The notes beneath the pieces are model-generated. The model saw only the letters and a program-made list of their open reading frames with translations, did not search any database and had not been told where the DNA came from. From positions 62,001 to 126,000 of the forward strand of contig NC_018252.1 of NCBI RefSeq assembly GCF_000227135.1: a DNA stretch of 64,000 nucleotides. The letters run 5' to 3'. The position numbers and the translations under genes are program-made. This document shows, one piece after another, positions 29,691 through 39,234 of this stretch (positions are counted from its first letter, which is position 1; the number at the start of each line of letters is the position of its first letter). Source of the stretch: Leishmania donovani (taxonomy: Eukaryota; Euglenozoa; Kinetoplastea; Trypanosomatida; Trypanosomatidae).

Positions 29691-32600
29691 CTAACGCCGC
29701 TCGCGCCGGCTGTGCTGTCGATGATGCCCGCCACTACGCGAGCCTCGATCCGCGTCGTCTCGTAAGCGTCTGTGGCGGTCGCTGCGGTCGTCGCCGTAAC
29801 GACGGCGGTGAGAGGAAGACGAAGACTCGACGTGGCGCGAGGAAGAACCGCGGTGACCGTCACCGCGGTACCGGTCACGGTAGCGGTGACGATCGGCAGG
29901 CAGCGGCGGTTCCTCGGCGCTGTCGTCGTCGCGATCGCGTTTCCACCGACTTTCGGCGCGAAGATCGCTCCGGGGAGCATGCGGTCCGGCATGAGATGCG
30001 GGGGTGGAATCGCTCCCGCGATTCGTTGGCGATCTCGGGTGGGCAGACGGTGGACGTGGGCTGCGGCAAAGCGGACGGAGGCCCGTCTCACGCGGACACA
30101 AGGTTGGCGGGCACACTGCCGGCGGCGTGGCGCACGCTGTGGCCTCAGGCGGTGCCGGTGCCGTCCATAGGGACTGGGCTTCCTCTTGCGACACCTCGGG
30201 CGCAGTCGGCAGAGGCAGAAATGGAAAATCCATGATGGTCTTGTGAAGATCCTCCACGTCGATCGAGTTGTCCAGGGCGGGGTAGATGGGAAGGTGCAGG
30301 GAGAGAAACTCGATAAACTCGATGCGCAGGAAATCCTTCGCGCCCTTGTGGTTGGCAAACCGACACCGCACGCCATCCGCGACACGAACGACGCTGTTGC
30401 CGAGCTCGGCTGACTCGAAGAGCGGCAGCGAGCACAGAAAGGCATAGAAGTCGCACTGTTGATCAGCCGTCAGAATCGAGGTCGGAATGAAGCACGCCGT
30501 GAACCCTGCAAGCGAGGCGTCCGCCCCGCCACGTCCGTCGTTGATCGGCTTCGCCATCGGCGGCAGAGGCAACAGCGAAGAGGGGGGCTTCAACAAAGAA
30601 GGCGCCGGTGGTGGCCAAACAGGCAGCGGCTCGTCGGGGCAAGCCTCCGCCACGATCTTGGGTGAATACGGCGCAGCCAGGGTGAAACCTTCCTCCGTCA
30701 TCGCCTTGGGTAGCTCAGTCTTCTCCACATGCTCGATGTACCGCGTCGCGGGTGCCCGCACGGCCTTCGCGCACACCTCGGCATCGCCGACACCTCGACT
30801 ACGTGGGACACCATCCTTGAAGAGCTTCGTCTCATTATCGCTCATCTCACTTGCGTGGACGTGCGACATGAGCAGCTTCCCCTCGACGTTCCTCAAATGA
30901 TGCCGCCACTCCTTCTCGTCCACGGCGCCGGCCGCGTCACTCGCGATCGGCTCTGCCGTCTTCGCCGCCGCCGTCATCGCAGACGAAGAAGTTGAATCAC
31001 GCTCCTTGAGGTGGGCATCGCCCGTGACCGCGGCAGCCGTCTCCTTTGCTCCCGCTGTCTCCTCCTCGTCTGCGGCCAGCAGACGCGACGCCGGTGGCAG
31101 CTGCGCCTCCGTCATGGTGCCCATGAACGCGCGTCGCACGCCGCTTGTCTGAGTGCCTGCGTGGCAGTGCAGCGACTGCGACCGCTGCCGCTGCACGTAG
31201 TCGAAGGAGTAGAGGAACTGCGAGGCTATGAGCTGCAAATGGGCAAAGACGGCCTCCTTGTCGCGCCGCCGCTCGAAGCGGTGGAGTGCGATGCGGCCCA
31301 GCTCTGAAGGAGCGGTGGACAGCTTCAGCGAGTCCAGCGTGCGCCGCGTGACAGGCACCCCACGTGAGCGGGAGGATGCCGAGGACGCATCGGTCGGCTT
31401 GCCTGCCACCGGCTGAGGCTGCAGTCGCACCTCGACAACGTCACTGAACACGGGGCTCGTCAAAGCCTCCAAGACACACGCAGCCGTCATAGTCTTGAAG
31501 GATGAAACAGTGGTGGTGTGCTGCACAAGCGCAGCTGTGTCGTAGCCATGTTGAGAGGCGATGGAGTGAAACGTTGTCCAAAGCAGGGGCCTCGCATCAG
31601 CGGGGGGCAGCAGCGCACAGAGGAGTGCACCTGTTGTGCGTGCCACCTCCACCTTGCCACCGCCCTGTGGTCTCCCCTGTCCCTGCCCCTCCTCCTCGTC
31701 AGCCCTCGGCGCAAGAGTCGCTGGTGCACGATCGATGGGGACAAGCCGCAGTGCTCGAACGCATCGGTGCACCCACGACGGTGTCACAGTCGCGGGCTGG
31801 AGAGAAGCGTTTGTGGCAGTAGAAGACGCCGCTGATGACGACTGCGCCACCGCAGCAAGAGTCTCCGAGCTGGGCCCAGCTGCCGGTCTCGGCAGTGTCG
31901 TTGCAGAGGGCCGTGGTGCTGGCAGAGACGCTGTTCCCTCTGTGGCCAACGCGGGCGCAACGAAAGATGGACGACGCACATCGCTATCGCCAGCTGACTG
32001 CTCTCCGCTTTTCTGGTGTGGCACATATGTGCTACTCTCATGCCCCTCGTCGCTGGTGTCCGTGTTTGTGCTGTGGACGCTACAGTACGGCTCGTCGCTC
32101 TCGCTTCCGCTGTCGTCACCCGAAGAAGACGTGGAGGAAGACGCAGTCGAAGAGGACGTGCTCGACGACGCGCCGCGCTCCGCCGGTGGAGGCGGGAGAA
32201 CAAGGACGTGAGTGGCCTCTGCCGCTGTGTGCACAATGCGGCCTCCGTGATAACAGAGCAGCCGCATCAAGTCGGCATCCGGCGCAGCGCCATCCAGTAA
32301 GAAACGGCAGAAGGCAAAGACGGTGGTGTTGCTCAGCGCCGCGCAGCTGGCGATGGACGAGGAGGGGTAGCGCAGGTACCACTCGGAAAACAGGATGCAG
32401 CGGGAGAGAGCGTACAGTAGCTCCATGGAGTCTGCCACGTCCTCTCCTTCACTAGTGTGGCGCACCTCGATAAGTTGCATCGTCGTCGCGCTGCTCCAGC
32501 GCGACGCATCCTCCACGACGAGGACGATACGTGTGTAGTCCGCAGGGTCTATGCTAAGGCTGCTGAAACTGAACTGCGAGGAGCCTGGGACCACTGACAC

Positions 32601-32939
32601 ACGCCTGGCATCGGCGAGGAAGCTCACCCAGCCAAAGGACTTGAGAATCGTCGTCGTGTCCTCCTTGTCCCATGGAGTCATGAGGTGCACCTTGTTGCCG
32701 GAGGAAAAGAGTACCTGCAAGAACAATGTCGCATTAGGGAAGGCAAAGACAGGGGTGAGTCGCCGCTCTCGGGTGAAGTGCAGCTGACGCACAGTCGGAT
32801 TGCCAGCTCGCTTGACCGTACACGCCTTGTCGCCAGGCTCTGACGTCGCCGATGTCGCGCCATCGTGACACAGGGAGGTGGGGATCGAGAAGGACACAAG
32901 CGTTTCAATGGAAACGAAAAAATGCAGCCCACCCCACAT
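29691..32939 (-). CDS. FCP1/BRCT-like protein lacking catalytic aspartates, with RS-like tail
   Basis: A 1082-residue protein. Residues about 5-190 follow the layout of FCP1-type CTD phosphatases: FFVSIETLVSF (7-17) where the family has LDLDETLVHS, KVHLMTPWDK (83-92) at the (V/I)YT-strand, and RIVLVVEDASRWS (137-149) at the VVIDDRxDVW strand. Both aspartates of DxDxT are missing, so it is probably not an active phosphatase. A BRCT-like domain follows, NTTVFAFCRFLLDG...HGGRIV...ATHVLVL (204-248), and its last helix PSWVHRCVRAL (387-397) is separated by a 140-residue serine-rich insert. A conserved-looking globular segment precedes a C-terminal tail of about 120 residues rich in RS, RD and HR. 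The ATG at 32937-32939 starts just ahead of the first core strand. Confidence 0.8.
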   Translation of the reverse strand: MWGGLHFFVSIETLVSFSIPTSLCHDGATSATSEPGDKACTVKRAGNPTVRQLHFTRERRLTPVFAFPNATLFLQVLFSSGNKVHLMTPWDKEDTTTILKSFGWVSFLADARRVSVVPGSSQFSFSSLSIDPADYTRIVLVVEDASRWSSATTMQLIEVRHTSEGEDVADSMELLYALSRCILFSEWYLRYPSSSIASCAALSNTTVFAFCRFLLDGAAPDADLMRLLCYHGGRIVHTAAEATHVLVLPPPPAERGASSSTSSSTASSSTSSSGDDSGSESDEPYCSVHSTNTDTSDEGHESSTYVPHQKSGEQSAGDSDVRRPSFVAPALATEGTASLPAPRPSATTLPRPAAGPSSETLAAVAQSSSAASSTATNASLQPATVTPSWVHRCVRALRLVPIDRAPATLAPRADEEEGQGQGRPQGGGKVEVARTTGALLCALLPPADARPLLWTTFHSIASQHGYDTAALVQHTTTVSSFKTMTAACVLEALTSPVFSDVVEVRLQPQPVAGKPTDASSASSRSRGVPVTRRTLDSLKLSTAPSELGRIALHRFERRRDKEAVFAHLQLIASQFLYSFDYVQRQRSQSLHCHAGTQTSGVRRAFMGTMTEAQLPPASRLLAADEEETAGAKETAAAVTGDAHLKERDSTSSSAMTAAAKTAEPIASDAAGAVDEKEWRHHLRNVEGKLLMSHVHASEMSDNETKLFKDGVPRSRGVGDAEVCAKAVRAPATRYIEHVEKTELPKAMTEEGFTLAAPYSPKIVAEACPDEPLPVWPPPAPSLLKPPSSLLPLPPMAKPINDGRGGADASLAGFTACFIPTSILTADQQCDFYAFLCSLPLFESAELGNSVVRVADGVRCRFANHKGAKDFLRIEFIEFLSLHLPIYPALDNSIDVEDLHKTIMDFPFLPLPTAPEVSQEEAQSLWTAPAPPEATACATPPAVCPPTLCPRETGLRPLCRSPRPPSAHPRSPTNRGSDSTPASHAGPHAPRSDLRAESRWKRDRDDDSAEEPPLPADRHRYRDRYRGDGHRGSSSRHVESSSSSHRRRYGDDRSDRHRRLRDDADRGSRSGGHHRQHSRRERR

Positions 32940-33592
32940 GGTGCGACGAGCCCCGTTGAGATCCGCTTTATAGCTAATGTATATATAATATGTGGTGTGT
33001 ACTGAGGGATCGTGTCCGAGTGCGTATGCAGGTGTGTGTGCTTGATCCGGCGAGTCCGTGTTTATGGATGTCCTGTAGTGTGGGGAGGGAGCATGTGCGT
33101 CTGTTCTGCTGTGCACGCCAGCGCAAGCGCGTATGAGCGCCTCTTGTTCTCCCCTCGTCGTTTAGGTGCTGCGACCCGCTACATGGCACGCGTGATGACC
33201 GCCATCCGCAGAGGCAGAGAAGGGCGAAGGGGGTGGGTGGGTTATGCACAGTTGTCAAGAGTGAAAGGCAGCAGATGCAGTGCGTACGGGCATACGCGCA
33301 CGTCGATGCAGGAAACGTGGAAACGAGGAGTTTGTACGCGGCCATCGCTGTGAATGAGGATCGGCTCGCAAGTGAGGAACGGAGAAGCCAACGCATCCAA
33401 CTGTGTGTGTGTGTGTGTGTGCGTGTGTGCGTATGAGAGTATTGATTTCGTGTTTGAGTCTAGTGCGGGCATACAACAATGGACGAGAGAGAGAACAAGA
33501 AGACACTGAAAACGGTGACGTGTATGCGCACGTGCACATGGAGACAGAGAGAGGCAAGCGTTGCACCCATGCATCTGTGGCCTTGCGCGAGA
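32940..33592. other. Intergenic spacer
   Basis: No gene seen. GT repeat near 33402-33424. It should contain the 3' UTR of the B9D2 gene. Confidence 0.5.
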
Positions 33593-34144
33593 TTATGCGT
33601 AAATGAGGCCGGCCTGCTTCATTCCACGTCCCATCACTGTGAAGGACATCTTCACGGTGCCGCTTGTCACTGTGTGCAGCTTGAAGCGTTGTTCGTTGTC
33701 GGCAATGAGAGAGTTGTCGCGGAGCACCGGGTAGCCGCCCATGACAGACAGGCGAAGCGTCTGCCACAAGCGCACAAGTGCGCTGGAGCTCCACAAATTC
33801 GGCCTCCACGTAGACAGGCACAGCTCCTGCTCCCCGCCGCCAGGCATGGGCAAGTACGCGGTGCCGTAGCCGCCAATATCCTTGCAGCCGTAGCTATCGA
33901 GCTGCCATACCTGAATCGCGATCTTCGGCCAACCCTGCACGCTGTTAAAGCTGTAGTGCACATCGATGGGGTAGTTCCACGGGATGCCGTCGCTGCCGCT
34001 GCGCATCACGTGTGTCGAGCCGGAGGTACGCCCCTCGACGGCGGTCCACTGCGTGCCCGTTATCATCTCGTAGCTGCAAAAGTAGCTGCTGTCGCCGAAA
34101 TCGTGGCCGCACACGATCTCGCCGACGATGTGCAGCTCCGACAT
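33593..34144 (-). CDS. B9D2: B9 domain-containing protein 2 (transition zone)
   Basis: A 183-residue protein filled by one B9 (C2-like) domain. It begins MSELHIVGEIVCGHDFGDSS as B9D2 proteins do, with WNYPIDVHYSFNSVQGWPKI (56-75) and IQVWQLDSYGCKDIGGYG (77-94) matching the W.HPiDlH...G.QGWP and VW..DSfGr..l.GYG core. STWRP (111-115) and the RFKLHT...GTV block near the C-terminus complete the fold. B9D2, with B9D1 and MKS1, forms the B9 complex at the ciliary transition zone, here the base of the flagellum. The length is standard and nothing is missing. Assignment is strong. Confidence 0.95.
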   Translation of the reverse strand: MSELHIVGEIVCGHDFGDSSYFCSYEMITGTQWTAVEGRTSGSTHVMRSGSDGIPWNYPIDVHYSFNSVQGWPKIAIQVWQLDSYGCKDIGGYGTAYLPMPGGGEQELCLSTWRPNLWSSSALVRLWQTLRLSVMGGYPVLRDNSLIADNEQRFKLHTVTSGTVKMSFTVMGRGMKQAGLIYA

Positions 34145-35328
34145 GGTGGATAAGCAGCAACACTCGCCAGTACACCGGTGGAAAGGGGAGCCAAATGCCA
34201 GCCGTCACTACGCAAAAAGCGATAGAGTGCAGTCCTACAACAGCAGGAGAGGACGGCGAGGGCTGCACAGTAACGTTGCAGAGTTCGTCCGGTATCGCCC
34301 CTCTCTCTCTGGCTTCAGCTTTTTGGTGTTCAAGTTTGAGTCTGCAGCTTGAGGTGAGTCTGTGTCAGCATGCGCCCTATGTGTTTACGGCCTTGTGAGT
34401 CTATGTGTGCATGCCCGTGTTTGTACCGCCACACGCAAGTGGAAGAGTGGCGTCGCCTACTCTGCCTAGTAGCCACCCCAGATGCAGCCCCTTGGCGTTG
34501 GCACACCGGCTAGTAAGCAAGGTCGGAAGCGGGCGAAAGTGCTGCTGCACTGGCAATCATGACAAGCAGGAAAGAATTTGGACGGACGGGCAGTGTATTC
34601 TGGTGCTACACGACAGAGGACAGATACAGACAGAAAAGAGGAGTGCCGCGTAGTTGAAGAGCAGGGCAGACAGTGGGATGGCAATCGCAGAAGCACCAGC
34701 ACACAGAGAGAGAGATGATCAACGTCAACTTCACTGCATGGAGCTGTCAGCGGCGCAGGAGTTCCTTCATGATTACATATGGTTGAGGATGAGTGTGTCA
34801 AGGCAATCATGACACGAACCTTCGCAGACATGAGCTCACCCCCTCCACACGCACACACACACACATACAGCCCCCTCGTATCCACCTGACCTTCACGCTC
34901 ACCGCTGCAATGGCATTACTTGGCAGTGCGTTGGGCGGTGCACAAGAACAGGAGATGCGTTGGGCGCCCTCGAGAGAGAGAGAGGTCGACGGGTAGCGGT
35001 TGACAGAAACGAGAACAAAAAAAAAAATGAAAAAAAAAACGAACAAGCGCGCCATGTGTCTAAAAGGCAATCAGGAAAGAGAGGGAAGATGAGCCGCCTC
35101 CGTCTAGCATTGTGTGCGCATCTACTCTAGCCGAAACAGCAGCACCGAAGCGACTTTCCTTGCGTGATCAAAAGCGCCAGCGCGCATACACAAGGTCAGC
35201 CATCATCACATCTCATGAGCGCGCCCACCTCACCTCCGCCTCCTACGCGTATGTGTGCGCGCCATCGTCTACGATCAAGATGGGGAGGAGGGTAAAGCGG
35301 GGTTGAGGAGTTCCAACCGCGCGCACAC
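34145..35328. other. Intergenic spacer
   Basis: No gene supported. A-rich tracts near 35017-35040, which are T-rich in the RNA, make a good polypyrimidine signal for the B9D2 gene side. The rest is UTR-like. Confidence 0.5.
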
Positions 35329-37386
35329 TCAGGCAGAGTACAGAAGCTCAGCCAAATCCATCTCGGCGGAGAAGACGGCCACTGGAAAGAGTGGTGCGGG
35401 GTGACGAGCGGGGCAGAAGCGAAATGCGACGCCCATGGAGACACCCTCTACGTAAAACTCCAGCTCCCCGTGCTCCAGGTCCAGTCGTGCAGCCAGCTCC
35501 GACCCCGGCGCGTACGGGGCACCGTAGGGGCGCTCTGCGCCAGCGGAGGTGGTAGTGCTCACCCCCTGCGCGATTGCCCCGGTCGACAGGTACAGAAACG
35601 CGGGTGCCTCCGTCCCGTAACCTGTGAAGGCGCGGGTGGCGAATCCGAACGCCAGTGCGGGTGCGCGGCGCACCCTACCACCGCCGCCTCCACGGCCGCG
35701 CCGCTGCCGCCCCGAGGCGCGATGCATCGTCGTCGGCGATTCCCAGCGAAACGCGAAGGTCAGAGAGCCGCGCGTCAGGCCGAGGTTGCCCATCGCATAG
35801 AAGGGGATAACCAGACGCTGCAGCACGTCTTCAAGACGTCCCTCGTACTCCCGCTCGATCAGTGCCAGCGCGTCCGTGGCGTCCGCTTTACAGACATATC
35901 CGTCGCTCGAGACGACGATGTTTCCGCTGTGTGCGATATCCCAGCGAAGTTGCCGCTGACGCCCACACGAAAGGGGCGCGACCGGGTCGGCATACGACCC
36001 TGTAGAGGGCGCTCGCCGCACTAGCGGAAGCTCGCCAGTGGCACGCAACGGAGGAGACGACGACGGTAGTGCCGGCGGCGTGCTTGACCAGAGGGCCGGG
36101 GTAGTGAGACGGTAGCGTCGCTGATGCGCACGGCAGGCTTCGAAGGACGCTGTTGCGCATAGCACACCAGTGCCGCTGGGTGGGCGCAGCGCTTCTTGAA
36201 TGCGAGCTAGCTTCTGCTTGTAGGCTTCGTACAGGCGCTGCTCCTCGTCCTCGTGCATGTCGGTCACCGCGCGCTGTGCAGAATTCGGCTTGCGCGGTGA
36301 TGCTCGTGATCCGTCCCCTTCAGAGGGCGGCGGCGACGGTGCGGGTCGCTGTGAAGTACGGCGCTCCTCTGACCGCACAAGCGCCCGTTGTGGAGAAGGC
36401 GACGAGGCCCCAGCACGCGTTATGGGCGCCGAAGCACACTGCTCGCTTGTAGAGAGCGACGGAGCTGCTTCCTTTGGGGGGGTGCACGGCTGCGGAGACG
36501 AACGCTGAGGGCTTGGGGTCTTGGATGGGTGCGGTTGAGGCGACACTGCTGAGCCTTTAGCTAAGCCATTGGCGGCAGCCGCTGGTGTCGCCAAGAAGGG
36601 CGATGGAGGCGCGCTGGGCTCGGCGGGTTGCTCCTGCGGCCTCTTGCTGGCGGCGGCAGGAGGCCCACAAGCGTCCACGCCGCCATTTGCCCCCCGCACA
36701 TAGAGGCGGGCCTGCACATGTGCCGATGGCGGTGACGGAGAGCTGGGAGGCGCTGGTGCCTCCATCGAAAAGGCTCGCAACTCCTCGCCGACCTCATCGT
36801 GGGCGCATTCGGGTGGCGGTGAAGAAGACGCCTCCGACCCGCCGTAACGTGATGCGTCGCCCGCAGCCTCCGAGGAAGGGGTTCGACCACACGGCACCGA
36901 TACAGAGAGCCGTGCGGCAGACGAGGACAACGGCGACAAGCGGGCTTCCAACCGCTGCCGCTGCTCCTCGGCAAGCTCTCGCTCCAGCTGCAGGATTTGA
37001 CGCTGCCGCTCCGCCTCGCTAAGCGCTGCACGTGCTTCTGCCTCGGCCGACGGCCCTGCTGCTACTGCTGAGCGCAGAGGCGGCGCCGGTGCCGTCCAGC
37101 TGCCGTATGTGTAGGGGTTGGACGACAGTGGCGGGGGTACGGCATGCGATGCGGACGCGGCACTCGAGATGTAGGGGTCTGACAGGTACGCGGACGGATA
37201 TGTGGCAGAGGCACTTAGCGCGCTGTACAAGTTCGGCGTCATCGCTTCCGTGTACGACAACAGCGCCGACGCGTCGCGCACGGGAGACGGAGTTCCACTG
37301 AGTGGAATGGCAGAAGGGAACGGAGAGGGTCGCTGTTCGCCTCCGCCGAGCGAGAGGGCAGACAGGAAGCCTTCATCGGAGATCAT
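35329..37386 (-). CDS. SPRY-domain protein with long disordered N-terminus
   Basis: A 685-residue protein from the ATG at 37384-37386. The frame continues to 37554, but that extension is read from a pyrimidine-rich tract (about 37501-37519) that looks like the splice acceptor, so I prefer the inner start. Residues 1-110 are serine/proline/alanine-rich. A charged coiled-coil segment (SEAERQRQILQLERELAEEQ) lies near 125-155. A long proline/serine-rich region runs to about 420. The C-terminal 220 residues form a SPRY/B30.2-like beta-sandwich, with RWDIAHSGNIVVSSDG, GSLTFAFRWES, LAFGFATRAFTGYG, RLDLEHGELEFYVEGVSMG and APLFPVAVFS in the right order. SPRY domains bind peptides; the partner is unknown. 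Confidence 0.85.
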   Translation of the reverse strand: MISDEGFLSALSLGGGEQRPSPFPSAIPLSGTPSPVRDASALLSYTEAMTPNLYSALSASATYPSAYLSDPYISSAASASHAVPPPLSSNPYTYGSWTAPAPPLRSAVAAGPSAEAEARAALSEAERQRQILQLERELAEEQRQRLEARLSPLSSSAARLSVSVPCGRTPSSEAAGDASRYGGSEASSSPPPECAHDEVGEELRAFSMEAPAPPSSPSPPSAHVQARLYVRGANGGVDACGPPAAASKRPQEQPAEPSAPPSPFLATPAAAANGLAKGSAVSPQPHPSKTPSPQRSSPQPCTPPKEAAPSLSTSEQCASAPITRAGASSPSPQRALVRSEERRTSQRPAPSPPPSEGDGSRASPRKPNSAQRAVTDMHEDEEQRLYEAYKQKLARIQEALRPPSGTGVLCATASFEACRAHQRRYRLTTPALWSSTPPALPSSSPPLRATGELPLVRRAPSTGSYADPVAPLSCGRQRQLRWDIAHSGNIVVSSDGYVCKADATDALALIEREYEGRLEDVLQRLVIPFYAMGNLGLTRGSLTFAFRWESPTTMHRASGRQRRGRGGGGGRVRRAPALAFGFATRAFTGYGTEAPAFLYLSTGAIAQGVSTTTSAGAERPYGAPYAPGSELAARLDLEHGELEFYVEGVSMGVAFRFCPARHPAPLFPVAVFSAEMDLAELLYSA

Positions 37387-39234
37387 CGTGTCTAGTGGCT
37401 GCGTGGCACAAGCTGCTTGCTTAACTGCCGTGGGGGCAGCACGTCGCTGAGTACGTCTATGTTTTCGAACGTGGTGAGTGGGAGAGCGGCAATGCTCTTC
37501 GAGTAGAAGGAAAAAGAAACGCGGCTCCTTCGGCTGCCCTTCCCCACCGCTCATGTGAGGTTACGCCGACCGCAAACGGCAACCACAGCCCCACCCGGTG
37601 CCGCCGCCTTCTTCTTGACTTTGCCCACCTCATGAGAAGGGACGAAGGACAACCGTTTGAGGAAGACAATCGCCGCATTGACAAGAACGCATGACGCCGT
37701 GGGTGCGCGTGAGCGTGTGGATAAGCTCGGCGAGTGGATATCAAGGTCGTGGAGAGCACGAAAATGGCACAGATACGGTCAGCAGCACATAAGAGGCGCT
37801 GTGAGTCTTCACAAGCGCTGCCCCGTCACCAATGAAACGGTGTGGAATGCACGTCCCCACAAGGTCCACAGAAGCATGCTAGCAGGCAGACACAGAGCTA
37901 TGGAAGCGCCTGTGCGAAAAAGCGGCGGCCCACTGCATCGCACACGGCCCCATCCCTGACGATAGCTAGTCGGCAGCCAAGGTACCACAAGCAGAGGCAG
38001 CGAAGGCTACACATATTCCGGCCCTTATGCAGAGTCACACATACACGTATACATACTCATCTATATATACACACACATTTATACGCTCGCAGACATCATC
38101 CAAGACTATCTCCCGCTTGACCGCCGAAACACAGGTGCAGCAGAGGATGGTCCCGGCGCAGCTGCGCGTTTAATGGTGTCACCTTCTTCCCACCGCCTCT
38201 TGGCCGCTTTCTTCCTCACTTTGCCTTCGCTTATTACTTTGGAAAACAACAACACAAATCCGGAGCGCACGTCGTGGGCGCTGCCTCCAACGTCGCTGTT
38301 TTGTGCGCTGCATGTGCGCAACCATTTGGGCGTATGGGTGGCTCCGTTATCCTCGCATACCGCACGACACGCGCGACAACGTGTACGTGATGGAGGCGGG
38401 GAGAGCTGGCAAATTATAATAATAACTAAGCAATGCTTCTTTCTATCAGCCGTCGTGCGTTCCTCTCCGCGCCAGTGCTGCTGCCCGCTGAAAACGTCGC
38501 TGCGCACACGTCGAATGAATGCCAGTGAGCTCCTCATCCCTTCTCCAGCGGGGGATGCGGGCTGCACACACACACACACGAGAAGACACGAATGATGCGC
38601 AGGTACGAGCTCCCGAACTGTCCTGCGCACACGCGCACAGACCGCACGAGAAACGTGAAGAGAACACACGAAATCCAAGCACAGATCGAAGGAGGGGGAG
38701 GGAAGGGGGGGGGGCTTTACAGCGGCACCGGCATCACGCACGCGCGCGCGTGTGTATGGGCATAGAGAGAAAAACATACAACAAAAAAAACGATAAGAAA
38801 GCAACGGCAACAACACCTTAGCACGCACGCTCGCAGGCGCACATACAGAGCGAGAGAGACGAATGGCTGAGCTAAGGATAAGGAGGACAGAAAGACAGAA
38901 AGGAAGACGTTGAGAGACATGCTAGCACGGGGGTGGGGTGGGTGGGTAAAGAATCGGACCAGAAGAGGGAGGAGATCCTCCAGATACACATACAGACAGG
39001 CACGCAGACCGGTCAACTGTACTCGTTTAGGTGCGGTGTGTGCGCGAGGAGGCACACGGAGCATGAAGCAAGAGTACAGAAAGACAGACTGTGATTGAGT
39101 GAGAGGGGGAAAAGGGACACTGGCATGCAAGTGAGTCACGTCGACCTACGTACCCAGAGATGCGAGCGAATGGCACCCGCGACGGGAGACGCCGTGGCCG
39201 TGGGGAAAGACGGGCACCCATAACGACCCTCGCA
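37387..39234. other. Long intergenic spacer
   Basis: About 1.85 kb with no supported gene. It contains CA/TA patches near 38036-38080, purine tracts, and an A8 run near 38785-38792. It should hold the 3' UTR of the SPRY gene's upstream neighbour, that is, the RING-type pseudogene region. Confidence 0.5.

Noticed and set aside
38106..38828. Minus-strand frame of about 240 codons in the spacer upstream of the SPRY gene
   Set aside because: Cysteine/arginine-rich and crossing repeats, with no domain pattern.
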